Shown in pieces: positions 1 to 7,698 of a stretch of DNA of 64,000 bases. Made by a program: the position numbers and the translations under genes. The notes under the pieces were generated by a model. That model did no database searches, was not told the DNA's origin, and saw only the letters and a list, made by a program, of their open reading frames with translations. The stretch's first letter is position 1. Every line of letters begins with the position of its first letter. The stretch lies in contig NZ_PQSR01000022.1 in the NCBI RefSeq assembly GCF_002920635.1, positions 1 through 64,000 on the forward strand, given 5' to 3'. The DNA is from Streptomyces sp. Ru72 (GTDB lineage: Bacteria; Actinomycetota; Actinomycetes; Streptomycetales; Streptomycetaceae).

Positions 1-491
1 GGGAACCAGTGCCGAAGGAGGAGGGGGCCGTGGAGCAACAGCAGGCCACCGGGCGGAAGGTGGACGTAGGGACTGCGGGTCGCGCGGTCGGTGACCGGGT
101 CCCAGAGGTCGGGCAGGACACGGCCGTCACCACCGGGCTCGAGGGGGCCGAAGACCTCGCGCCACAGGGCGCCGGTGTCGAGCCAGCCGTCATAGTAGGA
201 GTCCAGGTCCCGATGGCCGTGCTCGAGGCGGACCGACGCGGGCCGCAGAAAGCCCTCCGCAGCGACGACGAGCGAGGGCCGCCCACGTATGCGCAGGGCG
301 TCGGACACACGCTGGGCGAGGTCACCGGGACGTGCGGCCGGGGCTCCGTCGAAGGCGATGCGCGGCCAGGGGCTGCCGTCGCCCGGCTTCAGGTCGAGCA
401 GCCGGTCGGCGAGGGTGTCGCCGAGCCGTTCCCAGGTGATCGCTTCGAGTCGCACAGGGCCCATGATGCCGCGCCACACCGGCAAACCCAC
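1..491 (-). CDS. Uridine kinase-like protein, C-terminal part cut by the window edge
   Basis: Only the first roughly 163 codons are present; the gene runs off the left edge. The reading frame contains blocks I recognise from the Streptomyces uridine kinase-like family: an opening like MGPVRLEAITWERLGD, then WPRIAFDGAP, DLAQRVSDALR, GFLRPASVRLEHG, YYDGWLDTGALWREVFGPL and RSPYVHLPPGGLLLLHG. The family is related to P-loop nucleoside kinases; I infer nucleoside phosphorylation but the classic P-loop is replaced by the degenerate AFDGAPAARPGD segment. The start is taken at GTG 491 with GAGAGG at 501-506; a GTG at 479 and an ATG at 464 lie in the same frame and are alternatives. It is divergent from the DUF2293 gene. 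Confidence 0.7.
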   Translation of the reverse strand, partial: MGLPVWRGIMGPVRLEAITWERLGDTLADRLLDLKPGDGSPWPRIAFDGAPAARPGDLAQRVSDALRIRGRPSLVVAAEGFLRPASVRLEHGHRDLDSYYDGWLDTGALWREVFGPLEPGGDGRVLPDLWDPVTDRATRSPYVHLPPGGLLLLHGPLLLRHWF

Positions 492-655
492 GTCACGGCC
501 CCTCTCGGGTGGGCGGTACCGCGCTCGGTCGGGAGCGGAGCGTTGAAGCAGGGGCAGGGGCCGTCGACGTCACCCGAGCCACCGGCCGGGAGAGGGCCAG
601 AGGGCGAACGGCGCCTGTGCGGTCGGCGCCGGGATGGAGGGGGAAGGAGACGGGT

Positions 656-1345
656 ATGGCACCGCCCCCAACTCCCCCGCCGTACGGCGCACTTCTCGTC
701 TTCCAGCCGGTCAAGCGGCGACACTGTGCCGAGTGCCGGAGGGGACCGTTGCCGTTGCTGGTCCTGGAGGAGGGGAAGCCGTGGTGCCTGGAGTGCGCCG
801 ATCTCGGGCATCTGGTGTTCCTGCCGCGGGGTGATACGGCGCTGACCCGGCGGGCGCGGGAGGCGAGCGGCCTGTCGGCGGTGGTGGTGCGGTTCAACCG
901 GCGCCGCGCCCGGTACGAGCGCCAGGGGGTGCTCGTCGAGGAGGCTGCGCTCGCCCTGGCCGAGGAGCGGTGCCTGGCGGACGCGGAGACGCGGCGCAGG
1001 CGGCGGGCGCGGGACGCGCGACGGCGGGCGGAGGAGGACGAGAGGTTCGCGGAGGCGTTCGCAGCGGAGATCCGGCGACTGTTTCCCGGATGCCCGGCCG
1101 AGCGGGCGCGGGCGATCGCGGGACATGCGTCGGTGCGCGGCAGCGGACGGGTCGGGCGCAGCGCGGCGGGACGGGCCCTGTCACCGGAAGCGGTCACGGC
1201 AGCGGTGCGGGCGTCCGTACGGCACCTGGAGACGCCGTACGACCAGCTGCTGATGGACGGCGTGGCGCGGCCCGAGGCGCGACGGCGCATCGCGGGACGT
1301 GCGGAGGCGGTCTTGCGGGAGTGGAGTTTGCGGGAGGCGGCGTGA
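656..1345 (+). CDS. DUF2293 domain protein with N-terminal zinc-type CxxC pairs
   Basis: The protein has 229 residues. Residues 24-47 carry two CxxC pairs (C24/C27 and C44/C47), spaced as in a small zinc ribbon. A highly charged Arg/Glu-rich helical stretch follows (about residues 95-135), and the end (about 135-215) matches the DUF2293 pattern with FPGCPAERARAIAGHA and a final conserved helix. The function is unknown; the domain is found widely in fungi and actinobacteria. The start ATG 656 is preceded by AGGAG at 645-649; a longer open frame reaches back to 509 but lacks a ribosome site. The next gene begins 43 bases downstream on the same strand. Confidence 0.75.
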   Translation: MAPPPTPPPYGALLVFQPVKRRHCAECRRGPLPLLVLEEGKPWCLECADLGHLVFLPRGDTALTRRAREASGLSAVVVRFNRRRARYERQGVLVEEAALALAEERCLADAETRRRRRARDARRRAEEDERFAEAFAAEIRRLFPGCPAERARAIAGHASVRGSGRVGRSAAGRALSPEAVTAAVRASVRHLETPYDQLLMDGVARPEARRRIAGRAEAVLREWSLREAA

Positions 1346-1388
1346 TCCGGGCCGTCCGGGTTCCGGGGGAAGCATACGGGGAGTTGAC

Positions 1389-1868
1389 ATGATCGATGGG
1401 CCTTACTTCGTGCTGATCACGATCGGGGTGCTCGCAGCCGGGCTGGTGGCGGGGGTGTGCTGCGCGTTCTCCACCTTCGTGATGAGGGGACTCGGCTCAC
1501 TGCCTCCGGCGCAGGGGGTCGCCGCGATGAACGCGATCAACAGGGCCGCGATGACACCGGCGTTCATGATCGTTTTCCTGGGGGCGGCGGCGCTGTCTGC
1601 CGTGCTCGCCGTGGTGACTGTCGTGCTCTGGCCGGACGACGGAAAGGCGGCGCTGCTGGTGGGCAGTGCCTTGTATCTCATAGGCGTCTTGGGAGTCACT
1701 GCCATGGCGAACGTCCCCCGCAACGACACGCTGCTGCGGATGGACCCCGGCTCGCCCGAGACGGCCGTGTACTGGCGCGCGTACCTCAGGGAGTGGACGT
1801 TGTGGAACCACGTCCGGGTGGTCGCCGCGGCCGGCGCCGCGGTGTCGTACGTCCTGGCCCTCACCTGA
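1389..1868 (+). CDS. DUF1772 (anthrone oxygenase-like) membrane protein
   Basis: This 159-residue protein has four predicted membrane segments (about residues 5-28, 53-78, 84-104 and 138-157). The motifs GVCCAFSTFVMRGL near the N-terminus, INRAAMTPAF, and N-x-PRNDTL before the last helix are the signature of the DUF1772 family. Some members of the family are anthrone oxygenases or small membrane oxygenases in aromatic polyketide routes; most are uncharacterised. No polyketide genes are near, so I give no substrate. The start ATG 1389 has GGGGAG just upstream. Confidence 0.85.
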   Translation: MIDGPYFVLITIGVLAAGLVAGVCCAFSTFVMRGLGSLPPAQGVAAMNAINRAAMTPAFMIVFLGAAALSAVLAVVTVVLWPDDGKAALLVGSALYLIGVLGVTAMANVPRNDTLLRMDPGSPETAVYWRAYLREWTLWNHVRVVAAAGAAVSYVLALT

Positions 1869-1966
1869 GGCATCAGCCGTCGCGAGTCCCCGACGGCAGT
1901 GCGCGCACGGGACCCTGCGTCGTATCGTGGCACAAGACGATCCGAATGGACGCAAGGGGGACGGCG

Positions 1967-3457
1967 ATGGCCGATCCCAAGGGTTTCATGACCACACCTC
2001 GCGAGGAATGGCCCCGCAGGCCGGTCGAGGAGCGGGTGCGGGACTGGAACGAGGTGTACGTCCCGGGTGCGCTGCTGCCGATCATCAGTCGCCAGGCGAA
2101 CCGGTGCATGGACTGCGGGATCCCCTTCTGCCACGACGCCTGCCCGCTCGGAAACCTGATTCCCGAGTGGAACGACCTCGTCTCGCGCGAGGACTGGCGG
2201 GCGGCGAGCGACCGGCTGCATGCCACGAACAACTTCCCCGAGTTCACGGGGCGGTTGTGCCCGGCTCCCTGCGAAGCGGGCTGCGTGCTCGCCATCAACC
2301 AGCCCGCGGTCACCATCAAGAACGTGGAAGTGGCCATCGCCGACCGGGCCTGGGAAGAGGGGTTCGCACCACCGCGTCCGCCGGAGCGGCTGTCGGGGCG
2401 CACCGTCGCGGTTGTCGGATCCGGACCCGCGGGCCTCGCCGCGGCCCAGCAGCTCACCCGGGCCGGACACACCGTGGCTGTCTACGAGCGGGCGGACCGG
2501 ATCGGTGGGCTGCTGCGATACGGGATACCGGCGTTCAAGATGGAGAAGCGGCATCTCGACCGCCGGCTGGAGCAGATGAGGGCGGAGGGGACGAAGTTCC
2601 GCACGTCCACGGTCATAGGGGAGGACATCGGGGCGGCGGAGTTGCGGTCGCGGTATGACGCCGTGGTGATCGCGACCGGCGCGACGGCATGGCGTGAGCT
2701 GGACGTACCGGGACGCGAGCTGACCGGGATCCATCAGGCCATGGAGTATCTGCCGCTGGCCGACCGGGTGTGCGAGGGGGATCTGGACGTCTCGCCCCTG
2801 TCGGCGGCTGGGAAGCACGTGGTGATCGTGGGAGGTGGGGACACCGGGGCTGACTGTCTGGGGACGGCGGTGCGCGAACGGGCCGCGTCCGTGACCCAGC
2901 TCGACATCTATCCGCAGCCGGAACCGGAGCGCAACCAGGACGCCGAGCCTTGGCCGACCTATCCGAAGATCTACCGGCTGTCCGCGGCGCACGAGGAGGC
3001 GCGCGATCTGCGTACCGCGCCGGCGGCGGACGCGGACGCGCGGCTGTTCGCGGCGTCCACGCTCCGCTTCACGGGAGACGCGGGCGGGCACGTTCGGGAG
3101 CTGCACCTGGTGGAGGTCGACGAGCGGCGCCGACCGCTGCCGGGCTCGGATCGGACGCTGCCCGCCGACCTCGTGCTGCTCGCGCTGGGCTTCTCGGGGC
3201 CCGACCGGAAGGACGGGATCATCGAGCAGCTCGGACTCGCACTCGACGCTCGCGGCACGATCGCGCGGAACGAGGACTTCGAGACGAGCGTCCCCGGCGT
3301 GTACGCCGCCGGGGACGCGGCGCGCGGGCAGTCGCTGATCGTCTGGGCGATCGCGGAGGGGCGGGCCGTGGCGGCGGCGGTGGACCGGCGGCTGTCCGGC
3401 GGGACGTCACGCCTGCCGACTCCGATCGGGCCGTACGACCGCCCGATGACGGCATGA
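1967..3457 (+). CDS. gltD: Glutamate synthase small subunit-type NADPH oxidoreductase (GltD)
   Basis: The protein has 496 residues. The N-terminal ferredoxin-like domain has the cysteines C47, C50, C55, C59 and C98, C102, C106 that hold 4Fe-4S clusters in GltD. VVGSGPAGLAAA (residues 149-160) binds FAD, VVIVGGGDTGADC binds NADPH, and the end has GVYAAGDAARGQSLIVWAIAEGR, the second FAD motif. In classic GOGAT this subunit passes electrons from NADPH to the large GltB subunit for glutamate synthesis. No gltB lies within the window, so this may be a paralogue serving another acceptor. The start ATG 1967 is preceded by AAGGGGG; an in-frame ATG 21 bases earlier overlaps that site and is less likely. 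Confidence 0.9.
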   Translation: MADPKGFMTTPREEWPRRPVEERVRDWNEVYVPGALLPIISRQANRCMDCGIPFCHDACPLGNLIPEWNDLVSREDWRAASDRLHATNNFPEFTGRLCPAPCEAGCVLAINQPAVTIKNVEVAIADRAWEEGFAPPRPPERLSGRTVAVVGSGPAGLAAAQQLTRAGHTVAVYERADRIGGLLRYGIPAFKMEKRHLDRRLEQMRAEGTKFRTSTVIGEDIGAAELRSRYDAVVIATGATAWRELDVPGRELTGIHQAMEYLPLADRVCEGDLDVSPLSAAGKHVVIVGGGDTGADCLGTAVRERAASVTQLDIYPQPEPERNQDAEPWPTYPKIYRLSAAHEEARDLRTAPAADADARLFAASTLRFTGDAGGHVRELHLVEVDERRRPLPGSDRTLPADLVLLALGFSGPDRKDGIIEQLGLALDARGTIARNEDFETSVPGVYAAGDAARGQSLIVWAIAEGRAVAAAVDRRLSGGTSRLPTPIGPYDRPMTA

Positions 3458-3475
3458 GCGGGACGGGTCCCGGCT

Positions 3476-3502
3476 GGACCCGGCCATGGATCCGCCGGGT
3501 CC
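3476..3502. terminator. Hairpin between convergent genes
   Basis: A 9-bp perfect stem (3476-3484 with 3494-3502) and a 9-base loop lie 18 bases after the gltD stop and before the end of the convergent methyltransferase gene. No T-run follows, as is usual in Streptomyces. It could serve both genes. Confidence 0.55.
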
Positions 3503-3556
3503 CCACCGGTCACGGCCGCTGCGACGCGCACCCTTCATGCCCGGCCTGCCGTCGGG

Positions 3557-4372
3557 CTATCCCTTGCGCCCCACCGCCCCGTACCCCGGAATGACTCCGT
3601 CGTCCTGGCCCGGGACCGGTTCGCCGAGTTCCGGGTGCCATTTGTGGACCACCTCGACGCCGGGGTCGACGAGGTCGAGGCCGTCGAAGAAGCGGGCGAA
3701 CTCCTCGCGCGAGCGGAGCGCCAGCGTGACCCCGGCCGCCTTGAGCTTCTCCGTGGCCGCTGCCGACTCCTTGGGTGTGAAGTCGGCCGTGGCGTGGGTC
3801 ATCACCAGGTAGCTGCCGGAGGGCAGTTCGGACAGCAGGCCGCCGACCAGGTCGTGGGCGCCGTCCTCGTCGGTGACGAAGTGCAGCAGCGCGACAAGGG
3901 AGAGCGCCACGGGCCGGGAGAAGTCCAGGACCTTCCTGGCTCCCTCGACGATGGTGGCGGGGTCCCGCACGTCGGCCTGCAGGTACTCGGTGACGCCCTC
4001 GGGCGTGCTGCGCAGCAGGGCAGCCGCGTGTGCCAGCACGATCGGGTCGTTGTCGCAGTAGACGACGCGTGCATCGGGCGTGATCCGCTGGGCTATCTGG
4101 TGCAGGTTCGGTTCGGTCGGAATGCCCGTACCGATGTCCAGGAACTGCCGCACGCCGTTGTGGGCCAGCCAGCGGGTGGCGCGGTGCATGAACGCGCGGT
4201 TGACGCGTGCCATCACCGGCACCCTCGGGTCGAGGGCGAGCATCTGCCGGCCCATCTCCTCGTCGACGGGGTAGTTGTCCTTCCCGCCGAGGTACCAGTC
4301 GTACATCCGCGCGGGGTGCGGCTTGCTCGTATCGATGACGACGGCGTCCTGGGCGGGGTCCTGCCCGGTCAT
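3557..4372 (-). CDS. SAM-dependent methyltransferase of the Streptomyces Methyltransf_19 type
   Basis: The protein has 271 residues. It shows the family pattern of an N-terminal PHPARMYDWYLGGKDNY block, then FLDIGTGIPT (SAM-binding motif I, about residues 77-86), VVYCDNDPIVLAHA (motif II acidic end), and HWHPELG-like tryptophan/histidine block near the end (HKWHPEL). Streptomyces genomes carry many copies of this family; substrates are unknown. The start ATG 4372 is preceded by GGAG. It lies alone, with the DUF397/XRE pair upstream on the same strand after an 87-base gap. Confidence 0.85.
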   Translation of the reverse strand: MTGQDPAQDAVVIDTSKPHPARMYDWYLGGKDNYPVDEEMGRQMLALDPRVPVMARVNRAFMHRATRWLAHNGVRQFLDIGTGIPTEPNLHQIAQRITPDARVVYCDNDPIVLAHAAALLRSTPEGVTEYLQADVRDPATIVEGARKVLDFSRPVALSLVALLHFVTDEDGAHDLVGGLLSELPSGSYLVMTHATADFTPKESAAATEKLKAAGVTLALRSREEFARFFDGLDLVDPGVEVVHKWHPELGEPVPGQDDGVIPGYGAVGRKG

Positions 4373-4459
4373 GAGGATCTCCGTGAGTGTCTGGGGAACT
4401 CAGTGGTCAGCTGAGCGCCAAGTCGGTGATGAGGACGAGAACATGGGGACGACAAGTGG

Positions 4460-4714
4460 TCAGGACAGCAGGAAGTCCGCCTCCCCCGCCTTGGCCCCCT
4501 CGATGAACGCGGTCATCTCGTCGGAGGTGTAGATCAGCGCGGGCCCGTCCGGGTCCGTGGACTGGCGGACGGCGATCCGGCCGTCGGGGAGCTTCATCGC
4601 CTCCAGGCAGTTGCCGCCGTTGCCTCCGCTCCACGGCTTGTGCCAGCCCTCGCTGCCCAGTTCACGCGCCGGCATGCCGTTGTAGACGCGTTTGCGCGGC
4701 GTGATGCGATCCAT
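4460..4714 (-). CDS. DUF397 protein, partner of the adjacent XRE regulator
   Basis: This small protein of 84 residues has the DUF397 hallmarks: a W-x-KP-W-S-GGNGGNCLE segment followed by IAVRQSTDPDGPALIYTSDEMTAFIEGAKAGEFD-like residues. DUF397 proteins occur beside XRE regulators with DUF5753, as in the whiJ, abaA and SCO4441/4442 loci, and are thought to modulate them. Its ATG (4714) directly follows the regulator's stop codon (4717-4715), so the two are almost certainly co-translated. Confidence 0.9.
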   Translation of the reverse strand: MDRITPRKRVYNGMPARELGSEGWHKPWSGGNGGNCLEAMKLPDGRIAVRQSTDPDGPALIYTSDEMTAFIEGAKAGEADFLLS

Positions 4715-5575
4715 TCACAGCTCCTTGCGGAGATCCTCGAGGATCTCCTTCGTGCGTTGTGCAGGGGCGGCCTGGGCCGCCATGCGGTCCATGACCTCGA
4801 GGTGGGTCGCCACCTCGGTGCGCGCGTCCAGGTAGACGGCGCCGGTCAGGTACTCGCTGTAGACCATGTCCGGCAGTTCTGACATGGCGAACCGGAACAG
4901 GACGAAAGGCCCGTAGGTGCCTGGGTGCGGGCCCGAGGAGAACTCCAGCACCTGCAGCGTCACATGGGGCAGTCGCGTGACCTCCAGCAGCCGTTCGACC
5001 TGGGCCCGCATGACCGCGCGGCCGCCGACCGGGCGGCGCAGCGCGGTCTCGTCCATCAAGGCCCAGATACGGGGCGCGTCGTCACGGGTGAGCAGTTCCT
5101 GACGCTGCATGCGCAACGCCACGTGACGCTCGATGTCCTCGGGTCTGGTCTGCCCGATGGCGCCCGACTTCAGCACGCCTCGGGCGTACTCCTCGGTCTG
5201 CATGATGCCGGGTACGAAGTGGGGCTCGTACTGGCGGATGAGTGCTGCCGCGCCCTCCAGGCTGACATACATCGAGAACCAGCCCGGGAGAATGTCGTGA
5301 AACCGCTGCCACCAGCCCGGCCTGTTGGCCTCCTCGGCCAGTTGGACGAAGGCCTCGGCCTCCTCGTCGCTCACCCCGTACGCCTTCAGCAGGAGTTGCA
5401 GGTAGGGGATTTTGAGGGCGACCTCGGCGGTCTCCATACGACGGACGGTGGCGGGTGCGACGCGCAGGATGCGGGCGGCCTCCTCCCGCTTGAGGCCCGC
5501 GCGTTCGCGCAGGTCCAGCAGGCGCCGGCCGAGGACCACCTGACCGACCGTCGGCGCCGAGCGCGGCTCGCTCAC
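4715..5575 (-). CDS. XRE-family regulator with DUF5753 (WhiJ-like)
   Basis: The protein has 286 residues. An N-terminal helix-turn-helix (about residues 11-66, with LRERAGLKREEAARILRVAPATVRRME) is followed by the DUF5753 domain (about 105-280), which includes PGWWQRF, YEPHFVPGIMQTEEYAR and the final EYLTGAVYL. This family controls development or antibiotic production in Streptomyces, with a DUF397 partner. The start GTG 5575 has GGAGGAGG upstream; an in-frame upstream ATG at 5671 lacks one. It is divergent from the ATPase gene at 5808, and the palindrome at 5783-5803 lies next to that gene's start. Confidence 0.9.
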   Translation of the reverse strand: MSEPRSAPTVGQVVLGRRLLDLRERAGLKREEAARILRVAPATVRRMETAEVALKIPYLQLLLKAYGVSDEEAEAFVQLAEEANRPGWWQRFHDILPGWFSMYVSLEGAAALIRQYEPHFVPGIMQTEEYARGVLKSGAIGQTRPEDIERHVALRMQRQELLTRDDAPRIWALMDETALRRPVGGRAVMRAQVERLLEVTRLPHVTLQVLEFSSGPHPGTYGPFVLFRFAMSELPDMVYSEYLTGAVYLDARTEVATHLEVMDRMAAQAAPAQRTKEILEDLRKEL

Positions 5576-5782
5576 CTCGCACCTCCTCCTGTCCTTGTGA
5601 CACTGACTGTCCGGGCGGCACCGTTCGAACTCTTTCCGTGGGCCATCCGCATACGTTCGATTACGGTTCACGGACTTTCGACGCGGGTTCCGGACTCGTA
5701 CGTCCGTACCTCAGGCCCCAACTGGCCTCGCCCGGCGCGCCGTTGCGAGAAGTGTGCCATGCCCCTTCTCGGAGTCACACAG

Positions 5783-5803
5783 CACTCTGCAATTTTCAGA
5801 GTG
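5783..5803. promoter_or_regulatory. 21-bp palindrome, candidate operator of the XRE/DUF397/ATPase module
   Basis: CACTCTG and CAGAGTG form 7-bp perfect arms around a 7-base A/T-rich centre that is itself nearly symmetric (CAATTTT). It ends 4 bases before the TTG at 5808 and lies in the divergent region. It would block translation or transcription start of the ATPase gene if bound. Binding by the XRE protein at 4715-5575 is my inference. Confidence 0.55.
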
Positions 5804-5807
5804 AGTC

Positions 5808-6593
5808 TTGCCAAGTGTTCCTGTCACGGCGATAGTGGCAGGCGTGATTCCGCCCGCGTCGTTAGGAACAGACGCCTCCGCAGACCCGTCCGGCCTGGGT
5901 GGCGCCTCAGGACCGCGCCCCGTCGCGGCCGCCGAACGCCGTTTCCACTTCGAGCTGGCCGCGCACCCGGGTGCCGTGGCACGGGCCCGGCAGCTCACGC
6001 GTGCCCGGCTGGCCGGCTGGGCGGTGTGCGAAGACACGTGCGACACGGCCGTCCTGGTCGTCTCCGAACTGGTCACCAACGCGATCGTGCACACCGCCGG
6101 GGAGCACGTCGTGTGTGAACTCCACGCCGAGGACGACCTGGTGCGCATAGCCGTGCGCGACGAGGGCTGCGCTCCCGGCGAGCCGCGGCCCGCGCGGCAG
6201 CGCCCCGATGAGGAGCACGGGAGGGGACTGCTCCTCGTCGCGGCTCTGTGCCGCGCCTGGGGAGCCCAGGAGGCGGGGCCCGGGCTGCTGGTCTGGGCGG
6301 AACTGGCACACGAGGCCGACCGGTCGGCGCCCGCCCGGCTCCCCCGCCCGACGCAGTCGTCCCGGGACCTGTCGTGTTCCGGCGGCAGGTCCCGGGCGCG
6401 GGAGGAGACGACGCGACCCGATCCCAGCAGGGAAGGCGCCATCGCGCGGTCCGACCCGGGCTGGAGCGCCAAGAAGCCGCCCGCGGACGGCGGTGCGCAC
6501 TTCGATCTCGGCTGGAGCGCCGAGCGGCTCCCTGCCAACGGTCCGGGTTGCAAAACGGAGCCGTCCCTGGGGACGGAGACCGCATGGGTGTGA
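5808..6593 (+). CDS. Anti-sigma-type ATP-binding protein (HATPase_c, RsbW-like)
   Basis: The protein has 261 residues from TTG 5808. A single-domain GHKL ATPase spans about residues 42-170: FELAAHPGAVARARQLTR, the N-box SELVTNAIVHT, the G1 box VRDEG and the G2 box HGRGLLLVAALC. A long, probably disordered C-terminal tail follows, with a duplicated GWSAxx motif (SDPGWSAKKPP and DLGWSAERLP). Streptomyces carries many such proteins next to XRE/DUF397 genes. The start is uncertain: GTG 5835 is in frame and equally plausible; neither has a good ribosome site. The next gene overlaps by 10 bases. Confidence 0.8.
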   Translation: MPSVPVTAIVAGVIPPASLGTDASADPSGLGGASGPRPVAAAERRFHFELAAHPGAVARARQLTRARLAGWAVCEDTCDTAVLVVSELVTNAIVHTAGEHVVCELHAEDDLVRIAVRDEGCAPGEPRPARQRPDEEHGRGLLLVAALCRAWGAQEAGPGLLVWAELAHEADRSAPARLPRPTQSSRDLSCSGGRSRAREETTRPDPSREGAIARSDPGWSAKKPPADGGAHFDLGWSAERLPANGPGCKTEPSLGTETAWV

Positions 6594-7030
6594 GGGGGGC
6601 GCAGACCGCGGGCCCTGGGGTCACCCGGGTCCTGACCCTGGACTCGCTGGCCCGTCTCGACCGGGCGCGGCGGACGTCCAGCCGGCTCCCTCTGCCCGAC
6701 GGCATGACCGTCCCGCTCGGCTGTGACGCGGTGGCCGCGCCCGCCCGCTACGGGCCCCTGGTGCTGCCGAGACTGCCGCGGCTGGGCTGCGTGTACGCCG
6801 ACCGGGCCGACTGGTGGTGGATCGTGCCGTCCGACTCCGACGTCGCCCTGGAGTGGCCGGCGCCTGCCCGCTATGCCCGCGGCGCGCTCGTCCCCGACGC
6901 GGAGAGCGTCCCCGAGCTCATCCGCCGGGCGGCCGGCAGCGTGCCGTACACCCCGCCGATTCCCCTCTATCTGGCGCTGTGCGGAGTCACGGGCACCACT
7001 CCGGCATGGGCACGCCCGATCAGCGCGTGA
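6584..7030 (+). CDS. Conserved hypothetical protein
   Basis: The protein has 148 residues and no domain I recognise. It contains a hydrophobic RYGPLVLPRLPRLGCVYADRADWWWIVPSDSD core and a PPIPLYLALC block near the end, suggesting a small globular protein. Its ATG 6584 lies inside the end of the ATPase gene (10-base overlap), so it is probably translated together with it and belongs to the same regulatory module. Confidence 0.6.
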   Translation: MGVRGAQTAGPGVTRVLTLDSLARLDRARRTSSRLPLPDGMTVPLGCDAVAAPARYGPLVLPRLPRLGCVYADRADWWWIVPSDSDVALEWPAPARYARGALVPDAESVPELIRRAAGSVPYTPPIPLYLALCGVTGTTPAWARPISA

Positions 7031-7040
7031 CCGTACGACC

Positions 7041-7057
7041 GCCCCATGACATGGGGC
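7041..7057 (+). terminator. Short hairpin after the ATPase/hypothetical pair
   Basis: A 7-bp stem (7041-7047 with 7051-7057) and a 3-base loop start 10 bases after the stop codon at 7030. No T-run follows. It is the only clear hairpin here. Confidence 0.4.
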
Positions 7058-7245
7058 CGCGCGCGTAACGGCACGCCGCACGCACGCGTGCCTTGCGGAA
7101 ATACACGCGGGTGCCTCCGGCGGTTTCCAAGCGCGTCACTGTCGACTGCAGGCGTGTTCCTGGCGACTGCGGGCGTGCCCCCGAGCGCTGCGGCGTTCCG
7201 CCCGTGACTTCGCGTACGCGCCCCTGCGGAATCCGGCCGGTGCGG

Positions 7246-7419
7246 TCACTCGGCGGCGTCGGCCCCCCGCACGACCACCAGGAACGCGTCCGTCATGAGG
7301 TCCATCACGACCTCCGCGGGCTGCCCCTCCAGGCGCCGCGCCTGCGCGAACTCCTCCGCTGGCCACGAGCCCCGCGGCCCGCCGGCGGGAAAGCGCGCCA
7401 GCACTGTTCGCCCGTTCAC
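7246..7419 (-). CDS. Small conserved protein
   Basis: This 57-residue protein has no recognised domain. The sequence MNGRTVLARFPAGGPRGSWPAEEFAQARRL resembles small Streptomyces proteins that follow the same pattern. Support comes from an excellent ribosome site (AAGGAGG) 7 bases before GTG 7419. A longer frame back to 7461 has no such site. The 279 bases up to the FUSC gene show no other gene. Confidence 0.5.
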   Translation of the reverse strand: MNGRTVLARFPAGGPRGSWPAEEFAQARRLEGQPAEVVMDLMTDAFLVVVRGADAAE

Positions 7420-7698
7420 CCTGCACCTCCTTGCCACGCCGTGTCTCGGCGAGCCGATCACGGTCGACTCCTAGAGTTAAACGCATGCCCCCGGGTGAAC
7501 GGCGCGGCAAGTGACGCTACTGAGACGCATTTGACACGTGGTCAATGCGAAATCGGGGTGAATTAACCGGAACAGCCCGATTAGCCGGAGGCTCGGACCT
7601 ACCGCACGACCGTCGCGACCGCGGGGTCCCACGGCCGCGACCGCGGAGCTGCAAGTGCCAGGTGCCGGTTGGTCACCCTGAATCCGTGACGGCTTGCA

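Noticed and set aside
9-845. Open frame of 278 codons on the plus strand
   Set aside because: It is the mirror of the uridine kinase-like gene on the minus strand and has no start site or recognisable family.
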